Part shown: piece after piece, positions 6,534 to 14,800 of the stretch
How positions within the stretch are numbered: the stretch's first letter is position 1
Layout: each line of letters begins with the position of its first letter
Source of the DNA: Streptomyces rapamycinicus NRRL 5491
GTDB taxonomy: Bacteria; Actinomycetota; Actinomycetes; Streptomycetales; Streptomycetaceae
Reading direction: 5' to 3'
Assembly: GCF_024298965.1 (NCBI RefSeq)
Contig: NZ_CP085193.1
Location: 1,674,001-1,738,000 of the forward strand
DNA length: 64,000 nucleotides
Position numbers and translations under genes: made by a program
The notes under the pieces: generated by a model
What the model was told of the DNA's origin: nothing
The model's input: only the letters and a program-made list of their open reading frames with translations
Database searches by the model: none

Positions 6534-8156
6534 TCACTTGGTGGACAGCGCGGTATCCCAGGCGACATGGCCGTCGGGGCGCACCAGGACCGTACGCCGC
6601 CCCGCCCAGCCGTCGTGGGTGGTGGTGGGGCGCGCGGTCACGGCCCGTATCCGGTCCGGGCTCCCGGCGATCGCCCCGGCGGCGGCGCGGGCGGCGGCGG
6701 CATCGGGGCCGTCGCCGCCGGAGCCGAGGTGGAGCAGTACGAAGCGCCCGTCGGCCAGGAGCGGATACAGGCTGGGCCCGGGCGCCCCGTCCAGCCCGAG
6801 GTCGGGGGCGCGGGTGCCGGTGAGAGCCTGTGTCATATCCCCGGTCGGATCAGCGTGCGGCGTCTGGTGCGTGCGATCGCAAGGCGCCGGAGCGTCCTCG
6901 TGGCGGAGCCACGTGGGCGTTTCGGCAACGCGGCGAGCGTGCGTGCCAGGCGTCGCACGCCCGGCCGGGGATATGACACAGGCTCTGAGCCGGCCGGCCG
7001 CCGGGTCCGCCGGGTAGGCCACGTCCAGCGCGGAGAGCTCCCCGGCGAACTGCCGGTTCACCGCCGGATGGGCGGCCAGGAGCCGGCCGAACACCGAGCG
7101 CAGGGCCTGTACGTCGGGCGTGCGCGTGGCGCCGAGCACGGTCTGGGCCTGGGTGTTCTCCAGCAGCGCGGTCCCCACGGGGTGGCGCTCGGCGTGGTAG
7201 GTGTCCAGGAGCCCGTCGGGCGCGCGGCCCTGGCACACCGCGGCCAGCTTCCACCCGAGGTTGAAGGCGTCCTGGAGCCCCACATTGAGGCCCTGGCCGC
7301 CCATGGGCATGTGCATATGCGCCGCGTCCCCGGCGAGCAGGACGCGGCCGTCGCGGTAGCGGGCGGCCTGCCGGGCGGCGTTGCCGAACCGGGACAGCCA
7401 GCGGGGTGCCCGCATCCCGAAGTCCGTGCCCGCGACCTGGCGCACATATCCGCGCAGTTCCTCGAAGGTGAGCGGCCGGTCGGCGGGGATGGTGAGGGAG
7501 TCCCTGGTGGAGCCCGCGATGCGGTGGTGCCCGTCGGCCAGCGGGACGATCAGGAAGCCCCCGTACTCGCTGTCGACCGAGGGGACCGACGGTGGCGCGT
7601 CGAGCACCACATCGCCGAGGAAACCGGTGACCGTGGTCCCGGTGCCGGGGAAGTCGATCCCGGCGGAGGTCCGTACGGCGCTCCCGGCCCCGTCGCAGCC
7701 CACCACCCACGCCGTGCGCAGGGTGTACGTCCCGTCCGGGCCCGCCACGTCCACCTCGGCGCCGTCCGCGTCCTGGCGCACCTCCAGCGCCCGGTGCCGC
7801 CAGCGGATCTCCCCGCCCAGCGCCCGCAGCCGCTCCTCCAGCAGTTGCTCGGTGCGGAGCTGCGGCAGGACCAGCGTGTACGGGAAGCGGGTGTCCAGTA
7901 CGGAGAAGTCCAGCCGGACCGGCAGCCCGCCGTAGTGCCCGGTGGGTACGGGCGCGCCCTCGCGGACGAACGGCTCGGCGAGACCGCGCATCGCCAGCAC
8001 CTCCAGGCTGCGCGGATGCAGGGTCAGCGCCTTGGAGTGCGGGCTGCGGGCGGCCGCGCGCTCGATCACGGTGACGTCCACGCCCACCAGCCGCAGCTCG
8101 GCGGCGAGCAGCAGCCCCACGGGTCCGGCCCCCACCACGACGACGTCGTTCACCAC
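6534..8156 (-). CDS. FAD-dependent monooxygenase with in-frame MITE insertion
   Basis: This 540-residue class A flavoprotein hydroxylase (aromatic polyketide/tetracycline/rifampicin hydroxylase type) has the N-terminal GAGPVGLLLAAEL dinucleotide fold, the DG motif GCDGAGSAVR near residue 155, and the GDAAHMHMPMGGQGLN motif near residue 280, then a thioredoxin-like C-terminal domain. About residues 391-445, between the FAD domain and the C-terminal domain, are encoded by a 162-bp miniature transposable element plus its duplicated target; without it the protein would be 485 residues, the usual family length. The frame stays open, but the effect on folding is unknown. It is divergent from a TetR gene with two operators between them, the usual layout of inducible detoxifying monooxygenases. 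Confidence 0.92.
   Translation of the reverse strand: MVNDVVVVGAGPVGLLLAAELRLVGVDVTVIERAAARSPHSKALTLHPRSLEVLAMRGLAEPFVREGAPVPTGHYGGLPVRLDFSVLDTRFPYTLVLPQLRTEQLLEERLRALGGEIRWRHRALEVRQDADGAEVDVAGPDGTYTLRTAWVVGCDGAGSAVRTSAGIDFPGTGTTVTGFLGDVVLDAPPSVPSVDSEYGGFLIVPLADGHHRIAGSTRDSLTIPADRPLTFEELRGYVRQVAGTDFGMRAPRWLSRFGNAARQAARYRDGRVLLAGDAAHMHMPMGGQGLNVGLQDAFNLGWKLAAVCQGRAPDGLLDTYHAERHPVGTALLENTQAQTVLGATRTPDVQALRSVFGRLLAAHPAVNRQFAGELSALDVAYPADPAAGRLRACVISPAGRATPGTHARRVAETPTWLRHEDAPAPCDRTHQTPHADPTGDMTQALTGTRAPDLGLDGAPGPSLYPLLADGRFVLLHLGSGGDGPDAAAARAAAGAIAGSPDRIRAVTARPTTTHDGWAGRRTVLVRPDGHVAWDTALSTK
6824..6985. mobile_element. IS5-type MITE inserted in the monooxygenase gene
   Basis: A 162-bp element has terminal inverted repeats of at least 21 bp: the left end begins GAGCCTGTGTCATATCCCC and the right end finishes GGGGATATGACACAGGCTC. 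It is flanked by the direct repeat TGA (6821-6823 and 6986-6988), fitting the TNA target duplication of part of the IS5 family. It is far too small to encode a transposase, so it is a non-autonomous MITE. With the duplicated TGA it adds 165 bp, a multiple of three, and has no stop in the host-gene frame. No other copy was seen in the window. Confidence 0.88.
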
Positions 8157-8193
8157 ACCATCTCCCTCGCTCTTCTTTTCCGATCCCGGCCTC

Positions 8194-8208
8194 TTGATCC
8201 AGGATCAA
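8194..8208. promoter_or_regulatory. TetR operator copy 1
   Basis: TTGATCCAGGATCAA is a palindrome with 7-bp arms. It lies between the divergent monooxygenase and TetR genes and repeats at 8228-8242 with its centre 34 bp away. Confidence 0.8.
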
Positions 8209-8227
8209 TGATCCGGCCCCAGTAGAC

Positions 8228-8242
8228 TTGATCCCGGATCAA
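8228..8242. promoter_or_regulatory. TetR operator copy 2
   Basis: TTGATCCCGGATCAA has the same arms as the first operator and differs only at the central base. It lies 26 bp upstream of the TetR start, so it would permit autorepression. Confidence 0.8.
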
Positions 8243-8268
8243 GACGCAAGCGGAGGGAGAGCGACGGC

Positions 8269-8865
8269 ATGGGCCTGGACCGCACGGCCGTGGTGACGGC
8301 GGCGCTGGAACTGCTCGACGAGGCGGGGCTGGACAAGCTCACGATGCGCAAGGTCGCCGAGCGGCTGGGCGTGCAGCTCAACACCGTCTACTGGCACGCC
8401 TCCAGCAAGCCCCGGCTGCTGGAGCTGATGGCCGACGCGATGCTCGAGGGATGCGCCGCCGCGCCGCTCCCGGAGCCCTGGGACGAACGGGCGCAGACGC
8501 TCGCCCACCGCTATCGCGCCGCGCTGCTCTCCCGCCGCGACGGCGCCCGGGTCGTGGCCGGGACGTATGTCGCCGAGGAGCACACCCTGCGCTTCGCGGA
8601 CGCCATGGCGGGCGCGTTCCTCAGCGGTGGCCACGGCCCCGCCGAGGCGGGCTGGCGGACCTGGTCGCTGGTGTACTTCACGCTCGGCCTGACCCAGGAG
8701 GAGCAGGCCGCCCAGGGCATCGGCGGCATGGAGTCGCTGCTGCGGGCGGCCGCCGCCGAGCGCTTCCCCTCCCTCGCCGCGGTCACGGAACACTTCGGCG
8801 ACTTCGAGCACCGCTTCCGGCATGGCGTCGGGCTGATCGTCAGGGGCCGGGAAGCGAGCGCGTAA
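8269..8865 (+). CDS. TetR/AcrR-family repressor
   Basis: This 198-residue protein has an N-terminal TetR helix-turn-helix (residues about 5-45, LTMRKVAERLGVQLNTVYWHASSK) and a C-terminal ligand domain of the TetR_C type. Tyr-Trp-His in helix 3 matches regulators that bind TetR-like operators. A GGAGGGAG ribosome-binding site precedes ATG 8269. Divergence from the monooxygenase and the two 15-bp palindromes between them indicate that it represses that gene and itself until it binds an aromatic inducer, perhaps the monooxygenase substrate. Confidence 0.9.
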   Translation: MGLDRTAVVTAALELLDEAGLDKLTMRKVAERLGVQLNTVYWHASSKPRLLELMADAMLEGCAAAPLPEPWDERAQTLAHRYRAALLSRRDGARVVAGTYVAEEHTLRFADAMAGAFLSGGHGPAEAGWRTWSLVYFTLGLTQEEQAAQGIGGMESLLRAAAAERFPSLAAVTEHFGDFEHRFRHGVGLIVRGREASA

Positions 8866-8969
8866 CCCGCCCGCCTCCGGACCAGGAGATCCGAGGTCTT
8901 GCCGCGCCCGCCCGCGTGCGGGCGCCATTTTCGCCTGCCACCCCCGTCGTCCATCCGATGTTTATGACT

Positions 8970-9020
8970 CCCGAGGGGTTCCGGTTCCGCCACAGGGGCT
9001 GCATCATGCCCGAGGGGTTC
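8970..9020. repeat. Direct repeat CCCGAGGGGTTC upstream of GH95 gene
   Basis: The 12-mer CCCGAGGGGTTC occurs at 8970-8981 and 9009-9020, 39 bp apart, within the 250-bp region before the GH95 gene. It may be a paired activator or repressor site. Nothing else was seen in 8866-9115. Confidence 0.4.
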
Positions 9021-9115
9021 AGATCGAGGAACCTCAGGCATGTACGTGACCGCCGCCGCGCCCCGCCGCCCCCGCCGAAGAACACCCGCACCCCGGTTCA
9101 CACCCCTGGAGCGTC

Positions 9116-11440
9116 ATGTCATCCGCACCCACCAGAAGGACCGTCGTCGGCACCGCCATGGCCGCGGGCGCCGCCGCCGGACTCGCCGGCCCGGCCACCG
9201 CGTACGCCGACGGGCCGCAGACCCCCGCCGCGGCCGCCCACCCCGCGGGGGACCCCTGGGCCACGGTCCTCGCCGACGCCGACATGGTGTGGCAGAAGAT
9301 GCCGCAGACCTGGTACGAGGGCCCCTTCCTCGGAAACGCCCTGCTCGGCTCGGGCATTTACGCCGAGCCGGGCGACGGACACGCGGTGCGCTTCAATGTG
9401 CAGCACAGCGAGGTCCAGGACCACCGGCCGGAGTTCGGCTCCCTCTTCGGGCTCGCGCGGCTGCCCATCGGGTACTTCACCCTGGAGCCGGTCGGCGCCA
9501 TCACCGCCGTCGACTGGCGGCTGCGGCTGCGCGACGCCGAGCTGACCGGGACCATCACCACCGACAAGGGCACGCTCAGCCTCCGCGCCCTGGTGCACAA
9601 CTCACGCTCCGTCATGGCCGTCGAGGTGACCCCGAGCGCCGGTGAGGCCGCGTTCCGCTGGGTGTTCCACCCCGCCGAGGCCATCAGCCCGCGGGTCGAC
9701 TTCAAACCCGTGCCCGACGGCTACACCGGCAACCCCCCGGCCGTCGTCGAGGACCACCACGGCGTCCAGGCCGCCGTGCAGCCGCTGCTCGCCGGCGGAC
9801 AGCATGTGACGGCCTGGCGGGAGCGGACCCGCGCCGGGCGGCGGACGCTGTACGTCACCGTGGCCCACTCCCACCCCAGGCGCACCGCGCGCGACCGCGC
9901 GCTCAAGGACATCGGGTCCGCCTCGGCGCTCCCCTACGACGCCCTCGCCCCCACCCATCGCGCCTGGTGGCACGCCTACTACCGGAAGAGCTTCCTCTCC
10001 CTACCCGACGCCCGGCTCCAGCGCTTCTACTGGATCCAGCTGTACAAGGTGGCCGCGGCCGCGCGCGCCGACGCCCCCGTGATGGCCACCTCGGGGCCCT
10101 GGCTGGAGTCCACCCCGTGGCCCGCCACCTGGTGGAACCTCAATGTGCAGCTGGAGTACTGGCTGATCCACGGCTCCAACCACCTCGAACTCGACGCGGT
10201 GACACGGGCGCTCGGCGAATTCCGCGACAACCTCTCCAACCAGCTCGACGCCCCGTACCGCAAGGACTCGGCGGGCATCCCCCGCACCACCGACATCCAT
10301 CTGATCAACGGCGGCGCGGTGGCCAACGGCGGCTTCGCGGTCGGCATCCCCGGCCAGGACCCGCCCACCCCCGAGGTCGGCAACCTCACCTGGGCGCTGC
10401 ACAACGTATGGCTGACGTACCGCCACACCATGGACGAGTCGGTGCTGCGCGAGGTGGTCTATCCGCTGCTGCGCAAGGCCATCGCCTACTACCTCCACTT
10501 CCTCACCCCCGGCAGCGACGGCAAGCTGCATCTGCCCGCCACCTTCTCGCCCGAGTACGGCGTCAACGCGCCCGACTGCAACTACGACCTGATGCTGCTG
10601 CGCTGGGGCTGCGCCACCCTCCTGGACTCGGCCCGGATCCTCGGCGTCAAGGACCCCTCCGCGCCGCGCTGGCGGGAGGTGCTGGCCAAGCTCACGCCGT
10701 ACCCCGTCGACGAGAACGGCTTCATGATCGGCGCGGGGGTGCCCTTCGCCAAGTCCCACCGCCACTACTCCCATATGCTCGCCGTCTATCCGCTGTACGA
10801 GGTCACCTGGGAGGACCCGGCCAAGCGCGAGCTGATCGAGACCTCCCTCAACCACTGGGTCGGCTTCGAGGGCGCGCTCCAGGGTTACACCTTCACCGGC
10901 GCCGCCTCGATGTCCGCGCAGATGGGGCGCGGTGAGGACGCGCTGAAGTACCTGGGCGAGCTGATGCGCCGCTTCATCCAGCCGAACACCATGTACAAGG
11001 AGTCCGGCCCGGTCATCGAGACGCCGCTGTCCGCCGCGCAGTCGCTGCACGACATGGTGTGCCAGAGCTGGGGCGGGGTGATCCGGGTCTTCCCCGCGCT
11101 GCCCGCCGCCTGGGATGAGCTGATGGTCCACGACTTCCGCACCCAGGGCGCCTTCCTGCTGAGCGCCGCCCGCGAGGGCGGCCGGACCCGTTGGGTGCGG
11201 CTGCGCAGCGAGGCGGGCGCGCCCTGTGTCGTACGGCACTCCCTGGACGGACCCATCGAGGTGCGGGACGGGCGCGGGCGGCGGCTGCCGTACGAGACCG
11301 TGGGCGCGGGCACGATCCGGATCGCGCTCACCAGGGGCCAGGAGGCGATCATCACCGCCCGCGGCGACCGCCCGGACCTGACGGTCCGCCCGGTCGAGGC
11401 GGGCGAGCCCGCGCCGCCCTGGGGCCTCCCCGCGTCCTGA
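9116..11440 (+). CDS. Secreted GH95-type alpha-L-fucosidase/galactosidase
   Basis: This 774-residue protein has a twin-arginine-type leader (PTRRTVVGTAMAAGAAAG), so it is probably exported folded. The order of parts fits GH95: an N-terminal beta-sandwich starting WYEGPFLGNALLGSGIYAE, an (alpha/alpha)6 barrel, and a C-terminal beta domain. The barrel carries the family-like segments WWNLNVQLEYWLIHGSNH (near residue 345) and LPATFSPEYG (near 477), which hold the usual catalytic Asn and Glu region. GH95 enzymes remove terminal alpha-1,2-L-fucose or alpha-L-galactose from xyloglucan and glycans. The gene stands alone; with GH29, GH27, GH105 and GH92 elsewhere in the window it points to use of plant or glycoprotein glycans. 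Substrate choice cannot be read from sequence. Confidence 0.88.
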   Translation: MSSAPTRRTVVGTAMAAGAAAGLAGPATAYADGPQTPAAAAHPAGDPWATVLADADMVWQKMPQTWYEGPFLGNALLGSGIYAEPGDGHAVRFNVQHSEVQDHRPEFGSLFGLARLPIGYFTLEPVGAITAVDWRLRLRDAELTGTITTDKGTLSLRALVHNSRSVMAVEVTPSAGEAAFRWVFHPAEAISPRVDFKPVPDGYTGNPPAVVEDHHGVQAAVQPLLAGGQHVTAWRERTRAGRRTLYVTVAHSHPRRTARDRALKDIGSASALPYDALAPTHRAWWHAYYRKSFLSLPDARLQRFYWIQLYKVAAAARADAPVMATSGPWLESTPWPATWWNLNVQLEYWLIHGSNHLELDAVTRALGEFRDNLSNQLDAPYRKDSAGIPRTTDIHLINGGAVANGGFAVGIPGQDPPTPEVGNLTWALHNVWLTYRHTMDESVLREVVYPLLRKAIAYYLHFLTPGSDGKLHLPATFSPEYGVNAPDCNYDLMLLRWGCATLLDSARILGVKDPSAPRWREVLAKLTPYPVDENGFMIGAGVPFAKSHRHYSHMLAVYPLYEVTWEDPAKRELIETSLNHWVGFEGALQGYTFTGAASMSAQMGRGEDALKYLGELMRRFIQPNTMYKESGPVIETPLSAAQSLHDMVCQSWGGVIRVFPALPAAWDELMVHDFRTQGAFLLSAAREGGRTRWVRLRSEAGAPCVVRHSLDGPIEVRDGRGRRLPYETVGAGTIRIALTRGQEAIITARGDRPDLTVRPVEAGEPAPPWGLPAS

Positions 11441-11486
11441 ACCGAGTGCCGAACCGCGTGCCGAAACGCGTCCCGAAACGCGCCCA
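11439..11486 (+). repeat. Four degenerate 12-bp tandem repeats
   Basis: Units of the type GAACCGCGTGCC repeat four times in direct succession, with the first overlapping the GH95 stop codon. They do not form a clear hairpin. This looks like slippage expansion of a non-coding tail. Confidence 0.6.
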
Positions 11487-11559
11487 CGGTCTCCCGGCCT
11501 GGGCCCCGGCCGCCCACGGATGACGCGTGCCGACCGCCGTTCCGGGATACCCATCACGC

Positions 11560-13119
11560 ATGAGACGCATCAGTGACTTCGACCGCCGGCTGTTCGCGCG
11601 GGTCGCGGACAGCCGGCTCCGCGGCGCCCATCCGCTGCTGCCCCGGCTCAGCCGGGCCGCCGACCACGGCCGGCTGTGGTTCGGCACGGCCGGAGTGCTC
11701 GCCACGGTCGGCGGCCGCACCGCGCGGCGGGCCGCGCTGCGCGGTGTGGGCTCGCTCGCCGCCGCCTCGCTCGTGTCGAACGTCGTGGTCAAGTGGACCG
11801 TGGAACGCAAGCGTCCGGTCCTCGACTCGGTGCCCCTGGTGCGCCGGCTGCGCCGGCAGCCATGGACCAGCTCCTTCCCCTCCGGGCACTCGGCCTCCGC
11901 CGCCGCCTTCGCCACCGGAGTGGCCCTGGAGTCCTCGCGGTACGGCCTGCTGGTCGCCCCGCTCGCCGCCGCCGTCGCCGCCTCCCGGGTGTACGTGGGC
12001 GTCCACTACCCCAGCGATGTGCTGGCCGGTATCGCCCTCGGCGCCGGGGCCGCCGCGCTGACCTGCCGCTACTGGCCGCCGCGCCCCGAGGTCCCGGCGC
12101 AGGCCCGGCCGCGGATCTCGGCACCCGCGCTGCCCAAGGGCGACGGTCTGGTCGTCATGGTCAACCAGCGGGCCGGTACGGGAACCCCCACCGGCGCGTT
12201 CACGGTCGCCGAACAGCTGCGGGTGCTGCTGCCCGCCGCGGACATCGTGGAGTGCGGGCCCGACGACGACTTCATGGGCCTGCTCCGGCAGGCCGCCCAG
12301 CGCGCCGCCGAGCGGGCCGGGGCGCTGGGCATCTGCGGCGGGGACGGCAGCGTCAACGCGGCCGCCACGATCGCGGCCGAACGCGGGCTGCCGCTCGCCG
12401 TGTTCCCCGGCGGCACCCTCGACCACTTCGCGCTGGACCTCGGCGTACCGGCCTTCGAGGACACCGCGCACGCCGTGGCCGAGGGCGACGCGGTGGCCGT
12501 GGACCTCGGCCGCGCCACGCCCCTCGCCGGCGGCGGCGAGACCAGCCACTTCGTCAACACCTTCAGCCTCGGCTTCTACCCGGAACTGGTGCGGATCCGG
12601 GAGAGCCTGCAAGGCCGGCTCGGCAAGTGGCCCGCGGCCACCGTCGCGCTCACCCGGGTGCTGCGCACCGCGCGCCCCATGGCGGTCGAGGTCAACGGGC
12701 GGCCGCGGCGGCTGTGGATGCTGTTCGCCGGCAACGGCGTCTACTCCCCGGAGGGTTTCGCGCCCACCTACCGTCAGCAGCTCGACGACGGGCTGCTCGA
12801 CGTGCGGGCGATCGACGGCGAGGAGCGGCTGGCCCGCACCCGGCTGCTGTTCGCGGCGCTCACCGGCACGCTCGGCCGGTCACACGTCTATACGACGCGG
12901 CGAATGCGCCAACTGCGCCTGTCGGGCCTCCACGGCGTGGACAGCCGTGCCTACGACGGAGAGGTGGCCGCCGACCCCGCGGAGCAGCTGCTCATCGACA
13001 AGTGGCCGGGGGCGCTCACCGTCTACCGCCCCGCCGAGCCGCAGAACGAGCTGCTCCAAAGGGCCCGTACGGCGGCCGCGAAGGCACCCCATCGGTGGAG
13101 GGCCCTACTACGCAAGTAG
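11560..13119 (+). CDS. Bifunctional PAP2 phosphatase / diacylglycerol-kinase-type protein
   Basis: This protein of about 519 residues joins two lipid enzymes. Residues about 20-180 form a membrane PAP2 phosphatase with all three motifs: KWTVERKRP, FPSGHSASAAA and RVYVGVHYPSDVLAG. Residues about 195-500 form a DAGKc/YegS-type kinase with the nucleotide motif GGDGSVNAAA and the FPGGTLDHFA loop. Such fusions occur in actinobacteria and may convert phosphatidate and diacylglycerol or act on polyprenyl lipids; the real substrate is unknown. The start at ATG 11560 was preferred over GTG 11527 because homologous proteins begin close to the FDRRLF segment. It is monocistronic, and the next gene starts about 100 bp later on the same strand. 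Confidence 0.88.
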   Translation: MRRISDFDRRLFARVADSRLRGAHPLLPRLSRAADHGRLWFGTAGVLATVGGRTARRAALRGVGSLAAASLVSNVVVKWTVERKRPVLDSVPLVRRLRRQPWTSSFPSGHSASAAAFATGVALESSRYGLLVAPLAAAVAASRVYVGVHYPSDVLAGIALGAGAAALTCRYWPPRPEVPAQARPRISAPALPKGDGLVVMVNQRAGTGTPTGAFTVAEQLRVLLPAADIVECGPDDDFMGLLRQAAQRAAERAGALGICGGDGSVNAAATIAAERGLPLAVFPGGTLDHFALDLGVPAFEDTAHAVAEGDAVAVDLGRATPLAGGGETSHFVNTFSLGFYPELVRIRESLQGRLGKWPAATVALTRVLRTARPMAVEVNGRPRRLWMLFAGNGVYSPEGFAPTYRQQLDDGLLDVRAIDGEERLARTRLLFAALTGTLGRSHVYTTRRMRQLRLSGLHGVDSRAYDGEVAADPAEQLLIDKWPGALTVYRPAEPQNELLQRARTAAAKAPHRWRALLRK

Positions 13120-13216
13120 TACGCACAAGTCTGTGCTCAAGGACGACGACGGGGGCACACCCCACCGTCAAGGATGAGGGCATGGACGAAGACCGATCGG
13201 CCCAGGGGGCCGCGAC

Positions 13217-14389
13217 GTGACCTCCCTCGCGCTGTCTGTGCTGCTGGCCCTGGCCTCGGCGGTCTGCTACGCCGCCGGAGCCATACTCCAGGAGCATGTC
13301 GCGGCCACGACGCCGCGCCTCGCGTCCGCTCCGCTGCGGCGCGGGAGTTGGTGGACCGCGGTGACCCTCAACGGGACGGGCGCGGTCCTCCATGTGATCG
13401 CCCTGGCCTACGGCCCGCTGAGCGTGGTGCAACCCCTAGGGGCTCTCACGATCGTCTTCGCCCTCCCGATGGCGGCCTTGTTCGTCCGCCGCCGGGTCGG
13501 CGCGGCCGGCTGGCGGGGCGCGCTGCTGGCGACCGCGGGGCTCGCCGGGCTGCTCTCGCTGACCGGCTCCTCGCGGGCCCAGGCGCTGGCCGAGCGGGAC
13601 GGCTTCTGGCTGATCGTGATCACGGTCTCCGTCATCGCCGTGCTCATCGGGGCGGCTCGTCTGATGCGGTCGCCCGGGATCCGCAGCGTGCTGCTGGCGG
13701 CGGCCGCGGGGACGGCCTTCGGCGTCTCGTCGGTGGTCACCAAGAACGTGGCCGTGGAATGGACCTGGGACGCCTGGCAGGACGCCCTGCCCGGCCTGGT
13801 CACGATCGGGCTGCTGGCCTCGGGCGGGGTGCTGCTGTCCCAGGCGTCGTACCGGGGCGCCGGGCTGGCCTCGCCGCTGGCGACGGCGACCGTGGTCAAC
13901 CCCGTGGTGGCCACCGCCGTCGGCATCGCCGCGCTGGGCGAGCACTTCCGGCACGGCGCGCCCGGCACGCTGCTGGCCCTGGTGGCGGCCCTCGTCGCGA
14001 GCACCGGCCTGGTGATGCTGACGGTGCACAACGCCGAGGCGGAGGCCGAATCGGAAGCGGCCGCCAAGGACGCCGAGGACGCCGAGGTCACGGTCGTCGA
14101 GGAGCCGGGCGCCCCCGGCCACAACGGTCGCGACGCCGCGGACGGAGCCGGTGGAGCCGGTGGAGCCGGCGGGCCGGGGGTTCCGGAGGGGCCCGGCGGA
14201 CCCGGCCCGCACGAGGTGCCGGTCGGCCCCGACGTGCCCGCCGAGCCCGGCCCCTCGCTCCGTCTCCCCCACCCGATCCCCCGCCAGCCCACCGGCGACG
14301 AGGAGCCCGACCCCCACCTGTCCGACCCGCGCCTGCCCGACCCGCGCCTGCCCGACTGCGGCGAGGCCGTCCTGCAGCACCACGCCTAG
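13217..14389 (+). CDS. DMT-superfamily membrane transporter with Pro/Gly-rich tail
   Basis: This 390-residue protein starts at GTG 13217. The first 280 residues contain nine to ten hydrophobic helices in the EamA/NIPA-like arrangement (VQPLGALTIVFALPMAALFVRRR and LASPLATATVVNPVVATAVG are typical of two repeats). Residues about 280-390 are a low-complexity tail of Gly, Ala, Pro and Glu with the repeated motifs GGAGGAGG and DPRLPDPRLPD, likely a disordered cytosolic extension. The substrate is unknown; export of small metabolites or cation transport are both plausible for the family. A strong hairpin ends the gene at 14391-14425. Confidence 0.8.
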   Translation: MTSLALSVLLALASAVCYAAGAILQEHVAATTPRLASAPLRRGSWWTAVTLNGTGAVLHVIALAYGPLSVVQPLGALTIVFALPMAALFVRRRVGAAGWRGALLATAGLAGLLSLTGSSRAQALAERDGFWLIVITVSVIAVLIGAARLMRSPGIRSVLLAAAAGTAFGVSSVVTKNVAVEWTWDAWQDALPGLVTIGLLASGGVLLSQASYRGAGLASPLATATVVNPVVATAVGIAALGEHFRHGAPGTLLALVAALVASTGLVMLTVHNAEAEAESEAAAKDAEDAEVTVVEEPGAPGHNGRDAADGAGGAGGAGGPGVPEGPGGPGPHEVPVGPDVPAEPGPSLRLPHPIPRQPTGDEEPDPHLSDPRLPDPRLPDCGEAVLQHHA

Positions 14390-14390
14390 T

Positions 14391-14425
14391 GCCGTGACCG
14401 CATAGGGGGATCATGCGGTCACGGC
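14391..14425. terminator. Bidirectional terminator hairpin
   Basis: GCCGTGACCGCAT (14391-14403) pairs perfectly with ATGCGGTCACGGC (14413-14425) in a 13-bp stem with a 9-nt loop. It sits between the convergent DMT and truncated Lrp genes and can serve both. Confidence 0.85.
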
Positions 14426-14426
14426 G

Positions 14427-14800
14427 TCAGCCGGGCGTGCCAAGGCGTGCGGGGGCGGTGTTGCTCACCTGCTGAAAGATGACCGACGTGCGGAAGCCGG
14501 TGATTTCACCGCGCTTGCTGAGCCGGTCGGTCAGGAAGGCATGCAGGTGGTCGAGGTCCTGCACCGCCACGTGCAGCGGGAAGTCGTCGCCTCCGGGGAG
14601 GACGAACACATGGTGGACTTCCGGCAGGCCGCTGGCGAAGCCCTTGAAGGCATCGATGACCACGCGGCTGAGGGGACGTACCTGAACTGACACGAGCGCC
14701 TGAACCCCGCGGTTGAGGGCCGCGGGGTCGATATCGGCGTGGTAGCCGCGGATGACGCCCCGTCGATGGAGCGCCCGAACCCGCTCCAGGCACGTCGCAC
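14427..14800 (-). pseudogene. Truncated Lrp/AsnC-family regulator
   Basis: The readable frame gives the wing and C-terminal ligand domain of an Lrp/AsnC protein: SATCLERVRALHRRGVIRGY, then the RAM domain (QALVSVQVRPLSR, EVHHVFVLPGGDDFPLHVAV) to the stop at 14427. The first helices of the DNA-binding domain are missing. Upstream of SATCLERV the frame runs into sequence that encodes an amino-acid dehydrogenase on the other strand and then meets a stop at 14823-14825. No ATG or GTG exists in the helix-turn-helix part; GTG 14693 could only start an isolated RAM domain of about 88 residues. I call it a pseudogene. Loss of the N-terminus appears to come from the same deletion that cut the neighbouring dehydrogenase. 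Confidence 0.75.
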
